The translations under genes and the position numbers were made by a program. The notes below the pieces were generated by a model that was not told the origin of the DNA, did not search any database, and worked only from the letters and a program-made list of their open reading frames with translations. From contig JBIIOU010000159.1 in NCBI GenBank assembly GCA_044336815.1, positions 1 to 5,156 on the forward strand: 5,156 nt of DNA. The letters run 5' to 3'. Shown here in pieces: positions 1 through 5,047 of this stretch (position 1 is the first letter of the stretch; each line of letters begins with the position of its first letter). This DNA is from GCA-2737125 sp044336815 (GTDB lineage: Bacteria > Actinomycetota > Actinomycetes > S36-B12).

Positions 1-297
1 TTACAAAGTGCCAGGGGCGGTTGTGCACCGGCTGATGTACCCGCGTTGTCCCAGTACCTGGTTTCACTTGGTCACCTAGATCTCACCGGGGTAATGGGGG
101 TGGCGCCTCTCGCCGGGGAGCCGGCGGCGGCATTTACGCGGCTGGCCCAGGTGGCTGGAATAGTGCGTGAACTCACACCGGGCGCCGATCAGATCTCCGC
201 TGGGATGAGCGGTGATCTCGAAGAGGCGATCGCACGGGGCGCGACACAAGTGCGCATTGGAGGCGCAGTGCTCGGGAACCGGCCCACACTGCCGTAA
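1..297 (+). CDS. yggS: YggS/PROSC-family PLP-binding protein, 3' end only
   Basis: This is the C-terminal 98 codons of a YggS-type pyridoxal-phosphate homeostasis protein, a cytosolic, non-catalytic PLP-binding barrel that buffers PLP and affects amino-acid and keto-acid balance. The reading frame is open from base 1 and ends at TAA 295-297, so the start and the PLP lysine lie upstream of the window. Family hallmarks are visible: an RGGCAPADV segment near the left edge, LTGVMGVAPL in the middle, the phosphate-binding SAGMSGD (bases 196-216) followed by AIARGATQVRIG (VRIG at 250-261), and an end at VLGNRP. The family's usual C-terminal signature is S-M/A-G-M-S-x-D followed by V-R-I/V-G, so the match is close. 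Position directly before sepF is the normal actinobacterial arrangement (ftsZ - pgeF - yggS - sepF). An internal ATG-like start at 46 is not a real start, because homology continues upstream of it. Confidence 0.93.
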   Translation, partial: LQSARGGCAPADVPALSQYLVSLGHLDLTGVMGVAPLAGEPAAAFTRLAQVAGIVRELTPGADQISAGMSGDLEEAIARGATQVRIGGAVLGNRPTLP

Positions 298-322
298 GGT
301 CGAAGGGTAGTTGGGGCAAAAT

Positions 323-352
323 GATGTGCAAATAGTTGTGCAAACCGATGTG
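323..352 (+). repeat. short direct repeat upstream of sepF
   Basis: In the 64-base yggS-sepF gap, TGTGCAAA occurs twice, exactly 12 bases apart (325-332 and 337-344). It is flanked by two GATGTG copies (323-328 and 347-352). The spacing is near one helical turn, so it could be a regulator site, but it is short enough to be chance. No regulator is suggested. Confidence 0.25.
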
Positions 353-357
353 GAGGG
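352..357 (+). promoter_or_regulatory. sepF ribosome binding site that fixes a GTG start
   Basis: GGAGGG lies four bases before the GTG at 362. An upstream in-frame TTG at 311 has only a weaker, closely spaced GAAGGG before it, and it would add 17 non-family residues. The 352-357 site together with N-terminal conservation sets the start at 362. Confidence 0.8.
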
Positions 358-361
358 CGAC

Positions 362-907
362 GTGGCTGGCGCGATGCGCAAGATGGCCGTCTATCTAGGC
401 TTAGTTGAAGATGCCCAGGTCGAGGACTACGACGACTACGATGACGCACGTCGAGATGTGCGCACCCGCGACACCCGGTCAAGTGAGCGTCGGGGTTATG
501 ACGACTACCCCGAAGATCGCCCGTCCACGAGAAATGTGCGATCGGTTCCAGAATCACGCGCGGTTCGAACCTTCCGCAGCGATGATCAACCATTGGAGCG
601 TCGACCGTTGGCGCCCGCAGCGGCCGACATTAGCCGCATTGAAACCATTCACCCGCGCAGCTACAACGACGCCCGTCGTATTGGCGAGGAGTACCGCGAG
701 GGAGTGCCGGTCATCATGAATCTGTCAGAGCTTGACGATAGTGACGCCAAGCGGATTATTGACTTTGCGGCCGGGCTGGTATTTGGTCAGCGCGGGGCAA
801 TCGAGCGAGTCACTAACAAAGTTTTCTTGCTCTCGCCGGCAAATGTTGATGTCGGGGAGGCTGCCCGCGAGCAGGTGGCGCAGGACGGTTTCTTCAATCA
901 GAGCTAG
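362..907 (+). CDS. sepF: cell division protein SepF
   Basis: SepF anchors FtsZ to the membrane and bundles its filaments at the division site. In actinobacteria without FtsA it is the main anchor. The protein has 181 residues from the GTG start. Residues 1-16 (AGAMRKMAVYLGLVED) form the conserved membrane-binding amphipathic helix. Residues 18-88 are a low-complexity linker, acidic first (DYDDYDD) and then rich in Arg, Ser and Asp. Residues 92-168 are the globular SepF (DUF552) core with IHPRSYNDARRIGEEYREG, VPVIMNL, DAKRIIDFAAGLVFG and ERVTNKVFLLSPANV, and the protein ends in GFFNQS as actinobacterial SepF usually does. GTG at 362 is chosen over TTG at 311 because family members begin with this helix and a good Shine-Dalgarno precedes it. 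It is 64 bases after yggS and 47 before yggT, and is probably co-transcribed with the upstream genes. No key residue seems missing. Confidence 0.97.
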   Translation: MAGAMRKMAVYLGLVEDAQVEDYDDYDDARRDVRTRDTRSSERRGYDDYPEDRPSTRNVRSVPESRAVRTFRSDDQPLERRPLAPAAADISRIETIHPRSYNDARRIGEEYREGVPVIMNLSELDDSDAKRIIDFAAGLVFGQRGAIERVTNKVFLLSPANVDVGEAAREQVAQDGFFNQS

Positions 908-910
908 TTC

Positions 911-916
911 TATAAT
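911..916 (+). promoter_or_regulatory. candidate -10 element for yggT-divIVA
   Basis: A perfect TATAAT starts four bases after the sepF stop, 39 bases before the yggT start. The region 16-18 bases upstream (about 887-894, within the last sepF codons, GTTTCT/TTTCTT) has no clear -35 match, which is common in actinobacteria. If used, it would give yggT and divIVA a transcript independent of sepF, starting near 922-924 with a leader of roughly 30 bases. Confidence 0.5.
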
Positions 917-954
917 TGTGAGATTACGCGAAAAGACATGTAGGGAGTGAGTAA

Positions 955-1239
955 ATGAGCGCGATCGGGCAGTTGCTCGCGACGGCGCTTTGGATTTACT
1001 GGCTGCTTTTTATTGTGCGAATCGTATTTGACCTAGTGCAGTCATTCGCACGTTCTTGGCGCCCACGGGGCCCAATTTTGCTGGTCGCCGAGGCGATTTA
1101 TACGGTAACCGATCCGCCACTTCGGGTCCTTCGTCGAATCATTCCTCCGCTTCGACTTGGGTCTATTCAATTTGATCTGGCTTTCCTAATTGTTTTAATT
1201 CTGTTGCAGGTGCTAATTAATTTCGCTCTGCTGCTCTAG
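955..1239 (+). CDS. yggT: YggT/YlmG-family small membrane protein
   Basis: This 94-residue integral membrane protein belongs to the YggT (YlmG) family. Its molecular function is not well established, and it is generally linked to division or membrane organisation through its place beside sepF and divIVA. Two hydrophobic segments are evident, about residues 5-26 and 72-93. The connecting part carries the conserved ARSWRPRGP and YTVTDPPLRVLRRIIPPLRLGSI motifs, with the TDPPL and IPPLRLG signatures of the family. The length is normal for actinobacterial members. The ATG at 955 follows GGGAG (943-947) at seven bases. The gene lies 47 bases after sepF, may have its own promoter there, and ends 35 bases before divIVA. 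The family call is firm; the biological role is an inference from neighbours. Confidence 0.94.
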   Translation: MSAIGQLLATALWIYWLLFIVRIVFDLVQSFARSWRPRGPILLVAEAIYTVTDPPLRVLRRIIPPLRLGSIQFDLAFLIVLILLQVLINFALLL

Positions 1240-1258
1240 CCTTGCTTTTCAAGTTTTT

Positions 1259-1265
1259 AAAGGAG
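1259..1265 (+). promoter_or_regulatory. strong divIVA ribosome binding site
   Basis: AAAGGAG, a near-perfect anti-16S match, sits nine bases before the ATG at 1275. It is the best Shine-Dalgarno of the plus-strand genes here, consistent with high DivIVA expression relative to its neighbours. Confidence 0.75.
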
Positions 1266-1274
1266 TAGGTTCAA

Positions 1275-1742
1275 ATGCCATTAACTCCTGCCGATGTGCG
1301 GGCAACGCAATTTGCAACGACCCGAGTTCGTTCCGGATATGACGTAGATGAAGTCGACGCGTTTCTTGACATCGTTGAAGCTGATATCGCGGCATTAAGT
1401 GGAGACTTGCAGCAGGCGCGCGATGAATCCGCGGTATTGCGTAGCCAACATAGTCAACTTCAATCGCGACTACTAAGCGCTGAGCGTGAGTTGGCAGCTG
1501 CGCAAGAGCGCGGCTCATCCTCAAGTTCAACTCCACTCCGCAACGACACCGTCGAAATTGTCAGAGTTGACCCTGCACTATTTACCGGCGACGCCGCTGA
1601 AGTGTTGAAAATTGCTCAAGCCACCGCTGATGAAATAATCGGAGCGGCCGAAAAGCAGGCGCAGCGAATTCGCACAGACTTGCGTAGCCGCCTTCAGTCT
1701 CAACTGAGCGAACTAAGTGAGTTAGTGGCTCTCGATACGTAG
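1275..1742 (+). CDS. divIVA: DivIVA / Wag31 polar growth and division-site protein
   Basis: DivIVA (Wag31, antigen 84) is a cytoplasmic coiled-coil protein that collects at negatively curved membrane, at poles and septa, and recruits the cell-wall growth machinery in actinobacteria. The protein has 155 residues. Residues 1-36 are the conserved lipid-binding N-domain: MPLTPADVRATQF, then a short basic loop (TTRVRSGY) and DVDEVDAFLDIVE. Residues about 30-78 form a coiled coil, 80-100 a Ser-rich linker, and 105-152 a second helical segment (AAEVLKIAQATADEIIGAAEKQAQRI) matching the C-terminal coiled coil of Wag31. It is short: mycobacterial Wag31 is about 260 residues, so the linker and tail are reduced. 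The start follows AAAGGAG. The TAG stop at 1740-1742 lies inside the end of ileS on the other strand. The family call is secure from the N-domain and gene order. Whether it is the only DivIVA in the genome cannot be seen. Confidence 0.95.
   Translation: MPLTPADVRATQFATTRVRSGYDVDEVDAFLDIVEADIAALSGDLQQARDESAVLRSQHSQLQSRLLSAERELAAAQERGSSSSSTPLRNDTVEIVRVDPALFTGDAAEVLKIAQATADEIIGAAEKQAQRIRTDLRSRLQSQLSELSELVALDT
1722..1742. other. convergent 3' overlap of divIVA and ileS
   Basis: The last seven codons of divIVA, stop included, and the last seven of ileS, stop included, occupy the same 21 bases on opposite strands. The ileS TAA is the complement of 1722-1724, and the divIVA TAG at 1740-1742 is read as a Leu codon in ileS. 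There is no room for an intergenic terminator, so each transcript must run into the other gene unless termination occurs inside coding sequence. Confidence 0.95.
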
Positions 1743-4700
1743 TTCGATCGCCGTTTCGGGAACCTCAACGACATAATTCGCGGTTTCCGGCCAGTTATCT
1801 CCAACTTGCACCATGTTCGGGGCAAGGACTTCAGATCCAATCATTTCACCGTGTTGCGCCATTGTTGCGAGCACATCCATGTCGGCACTGGACCAGTAGA
1901 CGCTAATGCGGTCGGCGACATCTAAACCAGAATTCTTGCGCGCTTCCTGGATGGCTCGCACGATCTCGCGCGCTAACCCGGCTCGGCGTAAATCATCAGT
2001 GATGGTGAGGTCAAGTGCGATGCTTTCGCCCGCATCGGCGGCCACCGCCCAACCTTCGCGTGGAGTCTCAGTTATCACGACGTCACCCTCGCTGACACTT
2101 ACTTCACCGAGCCCTGAAACAGTTAATGTGGTGGAGCCGCTAGCTCTCACCGCGGCCAGTAAGGCCGCTGGGTCACTTGCTGCTATTGCCGCTGCAACTG
2201 CAGGAGTTTGTTTTCCGAAGCGCTGCCCCAATGACCTAAAGTTTGCTTTAACGCTGGTGTCAACTAAACCGGCGCCGCCGTCATCAAGGGATTCAAGTGT
2301 ACTGATATTAAGTTCTTCGCAAATCTGCTCGCGCAATTGCGGCGAGAGATCCGACCACCCGGTTGCAGAAACCAAAGCACGGCCAAGTGGTTGGCGGGTG
2401 CGTACGCCACTTGTTGCGCGTGCGGCTCGACCTAGTTCGACGATTCGTCTAACAAGTGCCATGTCAGTTCCAAGGCGCTCATCGATTGCCGCTGCATTTA
2501 CCTCTGGCCAAGTGGCCAAGTGCACCGACTTTGGTGCACTTGGGTCGGTGCTCCGGAACAGATCTTGCCAAACTCTTTCGGTGATAAATGGGGTGAATGG
2601 GGCAAGGCACAAGGTGGCGGTGCGCAGCGCCTCATGCAAGGTCGCAAGCGCTGCTGGGTCACCATCCCAAAAGCGGCGGCGTGATCGGCGCACGTACCAA
2701 TTGGAAAGATTGTCTATGAAAGTCGAAAGCAGGCGGCCGGCGCGTTGGGTGTCGAAAGCCTCGAGTGCCAAATCAACTTCGTGGGCAAGTTGATTCGCTT
2801 CAGAGATAACCCATCTGTCGATAACCGGCCGCTGTGAAGGGTCAGGGGCCGATACTGAGGGCTCCCACTGTGAAAGTCTGGCGTAAAGGGAAAGGAATGA
2901 AACCGTATTCCAGTAGGTCAGCAGCGTCTTGCGAACAACATCACCAATCGCGGCGTGGCCAACCCGGCGCGCCTGCCATGGTGATCCACTCGCCAACATG
3001 AACCAGCGCACTGCATCGGCCCCGTGCTCGTTCATTAAGCCAATAGGTTCAAGTACGTTGCCCAGATGCTTTGACATCTTGCGGCCATCTTCATCCAGGA
3101 TATGCCCGAGGCAGACGACATTCTTGTAGGACGACTCCTCGAACACTAAGGTGCCGATGGCCATCAGTGTGTAGAACCAACCGCGAGTTTGGTCGATTGC
3201 CTCACAGATGAAGTCGGCTGGGTATTGGGCCCGAAATGAATCTGCATTTTGCAATGGATAGCCCACCGCGGCGAAGGGCATGGCTCCAGAGTCATACCAG
3301 CAGTCAATTACCTCGGGGACGCGATTGGCGATTAGCCCGCAGGTGGGACAGGGCATCGTGATGTCATCGACATAGGGACGGTGGGGGTCGATGGCACTGA
3401 CGTCGACGCCGGCAAGCACACTTAGTTCGGCCATTGAAGCCACCGCCGTTAGGTGCCCATCGGGGCAGCGCCAAATAGGTAGTGGGGTGCCCCAGTAGCG
3501 GTTACGTGATAGCGCCCAATCGACGTTGTTGTTTAGCCAGTCGCCGTAGCGTCCCCACTTGATGCTGCCAGGAAACCAATTGGTCTTTTCATTTTGTTCA
3601 AGTAGTTGATCCTTGATTGCCGTAGTGCGGATATACCAGGACGGCTGTGCGTAATAGATCAACGGGGTGTGGCAGCGCCAGCAGTGCGGATAAGAGTGCT
3701 CGTACTCCACATGCTTGAACATCAAGCCGGCCGCGGTCAGCGTCGTGATTAGGCCAGCATCGGCCTTTTTGAAGAATTGGCCTCCCACGACGGGTACATC
3801 CGGGGCGAAGTGCCCGTCAGGCAGGACCGGATTTATAACGGGTAATCCGTAGGCACGGCAGGTTAGTAAGTCATCGGCACCGAATGCGGGGGCTTGATGA
3901 ACAAGGCCGGTGCCGTCCTCGGTTGTTACGTAGTCAGCGAGAACCACGTAATGTGCGCCTGGAATTTCGACATAGTCGAATGGGCGCTGGTAGGTGAGGC
4001 GTTCAAGCTCGGCACCCAGCATGGTTGATAAGACGGTGACCGGCTCAGCGAAGACTTGGTCTAGTAGCGCGGTTGCTACCACCAGAGTTTCGCCATCGAC
4101 AGTTTTTACCACGGAGTATTGAGCGGTTGGTTTCACTGCTACTGCGGTATTTGAGACTAATGTCCAGGGGGTTGTTGTCCAGACTAAGAAAGCGGCACCC
4201 GGGTAACTCCGTAGAAAGTCAGTGTCGGTAACAGGAAATCTCACATAGACCGAAGGGTCAATGACGGTTTCGTAGCCCTGTGCGAGTTCATGGTCAGAAA
4301 GTCCGGTACCGCATCGTGGGCAATACGGTGCGACGCGATGATCTTGGACTAGCAAACCTTTGTCGAAGATTTGTTTTAGTGACCACCAAACACTTTGAAT
4401 GTAGTTTGGATCCATGGTCCAGTACGCGGCATCGGTATCTACCCAATAGCCCATGCGGGTTGTCATTTCGGTGAATTCATCAACGTGACGCAGCACCGAC
4501 TCCCGGCAGCGGGCATTGAACTCGGCGACCCCATAAGCCTCGATGTCTTGCTTACCGGTGAACCCGAGCTCCTTTTCGACGAAAAGTTCAACCGGCAGCC
4601 CATGGCAATCCCACCCGGCTTGGCGGGGGACATGGAAGCCCTTCATGGTGCGGTACCGCGGGAAAACGTCCTTAAAGACACGGGCTTCGACATGGTGGGT

Positions 4701-4865
4701 GCCAGGTGTGCCGTTTGCCGTGGGTGGGCCTTCGTAAAAGACCCAAGGGGGTCGGCCCTGACTTTGGGCTACCGAGGCGGCAAAGACGCCCTCACGCTCC
4801 CACATCTCCAAAACCTCGTGCTCCAGGGCAGGTAGATCGACCTGCGCGGGGACGGGCCGGTACAT
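1722..4865 (-). CDS. ileS: isoleucyl-tRNA synthetase, type 2, with altered HIGH motif
   Basis: This cytosolic class I enzyme activates isoleucine with ATP, charges tRNA-Ile, and hydrolyses mischarged Val-tRNA. It is 1047 residues and appears complete. Landmarks: EGPPTANG (45-52); the HIGH signature, here G55-T-H-H58 instead of H-x-G-H (bases 4692-4703); GWDCHGLPVE (84-93); a CPRC zinc pair (182/185) with CWRC (395/398); a second possible metal site at C467 and C506/C509. The CP1 editing domain has WTTTPWTL (229-236) and GTGLVHQAPAFGADD, with D332 aligning to the editing Asp of the Thermus enzyme. Further on are WYDSGAMP (523-530), DQTRGWF (558-564), the KMSKH form of KMSKS (596-600, bases 3066-3080), an anticodon-binding domain (about 680-830, with WYVRRSRRRFW) and an IleRS2-type C-terminal region. 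Extended similarity to Thermus IleRS, from memory, supports type 2. The ATG follows AAAGGA at five bases. It converges on divIVA and is divergent from the gene at 5048. Confidence 0.98.
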   Translation of the reverse strand: MYRPVPAQVDLPALEHEVLEMWEREGVFAASVAQSQGRPPWVFYEGPPTANGTPGTHHVEARVFKDVFPRYRTMKGFHVPRQAGWDCHGLPVELFVEKELGFTGKQDIEAYGVAEFNARCRESVLRHVDEFTEMTTRMGYWVDTDAAYWTMDPNYIQSVWWSLKQIFDKGLLVQDHRVAPYCPRCGTGLSDHELAQGYETVIDPSVYVRFPVTDTDFLRSYPGAAFLVWTTTPWTLVSNTAVAVKPTAQYSVVKTVDGETLVVATALLDQVFAEPVTVLSTMLGAELERLTYQRPFDYVEIPGAHYVVLADYVTTEDGTGLVHQAPAFGADDLLTCRAYGLPVINPVLPDGHFAPDVPVVGGQFFKKADAGLITTLTAAGLMFKHVEYEHSYPHCWRCHTPLIYYAQPSWYIRTTAIKDQLLEQNEKTNWFPGSIKWGRYGDWLNNNVDWALSRNRYWGTPLPIWRCPDGHLTAVASMAELSVLAGVDVSAIDPHRPYVDDITMPCPTCGLIANRVPEVIDCWYDSGAMPFAAVGYPLQNADSFRAQYPADFICEAIDQTRGWFYTLMAIGTLVFEESSYKNVVCLGHILDEDGRKMSKHLGNVLEPIGLMNEHGADAVRWFMLASGSPWQARRVGHAAIGDVVRKTLLTYWNTVSFLSLYARLSQWEPSVSAPDPSQRPVIDRWVISEANQLAHEVDLALEAFDTQRAGRLLSTFIDNLSNWYVRRSRRRFWDGDPAALATLHEALRTATLCLAPFTPFITERVWQDLFRSTDPSAPKSVHLATWPEVNAAAIDERLGTDMALVRRIVELGRAARATSGVRTRQPLGRALVSATGWSDLSPQLREQICEELNISTLESLDDGGAGLVDTSVKANFRSLGQRFGKQTPAVAAAIAASDPAALLAAVRASGSTTLTVSGLGEVSVSEGDVVITETPREGWAVAADAGESIALDLTITDDLRRAGLAREIVRAIQEARKNSGLDVADRISVYWSSADMDVLATMAQHGEMIGSEVLAPNMVQVGDNWPETANYVVEVPETAIELRIESH

Positions 4866-4870
4866 GGTGA

Positions 4871-4876
4871 TCCTTT
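4871..4876 (-). promoter_or_regulatory. ileS ribosome binding site
   Basis: On the minus strand AAAGGA precedes the ATG by five bases, fixing the ileS start. Its first base is also the last base of the tandem repeat described at 4876-4920, so the repeat abuts the translation initiation region. Confidence 0.75.
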
Positions 4877-4920
4877 CGGGGGATTCGTGGTCGGGGGATT
4901 CGTGGTCGGGGGATTGGCGG
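4876..4920 (-). repeat. three-copy 15-bp tandem repeat in the ileS leader
   Basis: Three units read CCACGAATCCCCCGA on the minus strand. The copies at 4876-4890 and 4891-4905 are identical. The copy at 4906-4920 begins CCGCCAATCC and differs at two of its first five bases. The array ends exactly at the Shine-Dalgarno, so it should be in the untranslated leader. Each unit supplies AUCC, which could pair weakly with GGAU of the ribosome site, and a run of five C. No coding role fits: the only open frame through it needs a TTG start and runs out of frame into ileS. Confidence 0.9.
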
Positions 4921-4934
4921 TGGTTCGAGTATGC

Positions 4935-4940
4935 AGGATA
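4935..4940 (-). promoter_or_regulatory. candidate -10 element for ileS
   Basis: The minus strand reads TATCCT here, fitting the TAnnnT pattern of actinobacterial -10 boxes. The expected -35 position (about 4958-4964) has no clear match. Transcription would start near 4927, placing the whole tandem repeat in a leader of about 60 bases. CATACT at 4933-4928 is an alternative. Confidence 0.3.
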
Positions 4941-4946
4941 TCGGCC

Positions 4947-4956
4947 CTATCGATAG
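4947..4956. promoter_or_regulatory. perfect 10-bp palindrome, possible operator
   Basis: CTATCGATAG is a perfect inverted repeat in the divergent ileS region. It does not extend further (C/C next to both ends). It falls in the -35/-10 spacer of the candidate ileS promoter, where a repressor could act. No regulator is identified. Confidence 0.35.
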
Positions 4957-5007
4957 CCCCGGTGGCCCGCTGCGGCGTGGTTCGCCCTGATCTGGGGCGC
5001 GGGCGTC

Positions 5008-5013
5008 TATAGT
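5008..5013 (+). promoter_or_regulatory. candidate -10 element for the Lys/Ala-rich gene
   Basis: TATAGT, one mismatch from TATAAT, lies 34 bases before the GTG at 5048. No good -35 is seen 16-18 bases upstream (around 4984-4991, GCCCTGAT). The predicted leader is about 28 bases. Confidence 0.45.
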
Positions 5014-5036
5014 CCGGCTCGTTCGAGGTTTTCAGC

Positions 5037-5045
5037 AAGGGGGAG
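5037..5045 (+). promoter_or_regulatory. ribosome binding site for the gene at 5048
   Basis: A purine-only stretch AAGGGGGAG ends two bases before GTG 5048, with its AAGG core seven bases away. It supports GTG 5048 as the start of the partial gene, for which no earlier start is apparent. Confidence 0.65.
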
Positions 5046-5047
5046 TC

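Noticed and set aside
311..361. In-frame TTG-initiated N-terminal extension of SepF
   Set aside because: The added 17 residues do not match SepF, and the GTG at 362 has a good GGAGGG and starts exactly at the conserved amphipathic helix.
189..593. 134-residue minus-strand frame across yggS and sepF
   Set aside because: It is antisense to two well-supported genes, has no ribosome site that I can see, and its composition is that of a shadow frame.
1190..1219. TTGTTT - 18 bases - TAATTA within yggT as a divIVA promoter
   Set aside because: It is AT-rich sequence coding the second membrane helix, the match is weak at both boxes, and phenylalanine/isoleucine codons explain it.
1240..1258. CTTG-(5 bases)-CAAG followed by five T, resembling a terminator between yggT and divIVA
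   Set aside because: The stem is only four base pairs with two G-C pairs, too weak for intrinsic termination, and the T run leads straight into the divIVA Shine-Dalgarno.
1906..2793. 295-residue plus-strand open frame opposite ileS
   Set aside because: It is a composition shadow of the ileS coding strand. It has low-complexity Ser/Arg/Ala content and no family resemblance, while the opposite strand carries clear IleRS motifs throughout.
4769..5038. 89-residue minus-strand frame covering the tandem repeat and the ileS start
   Set aside because: It needs a TTG start, overlaps ileS out of frame, and its NPPTT repeat is only the translation of the 15-bp DNA repeat.
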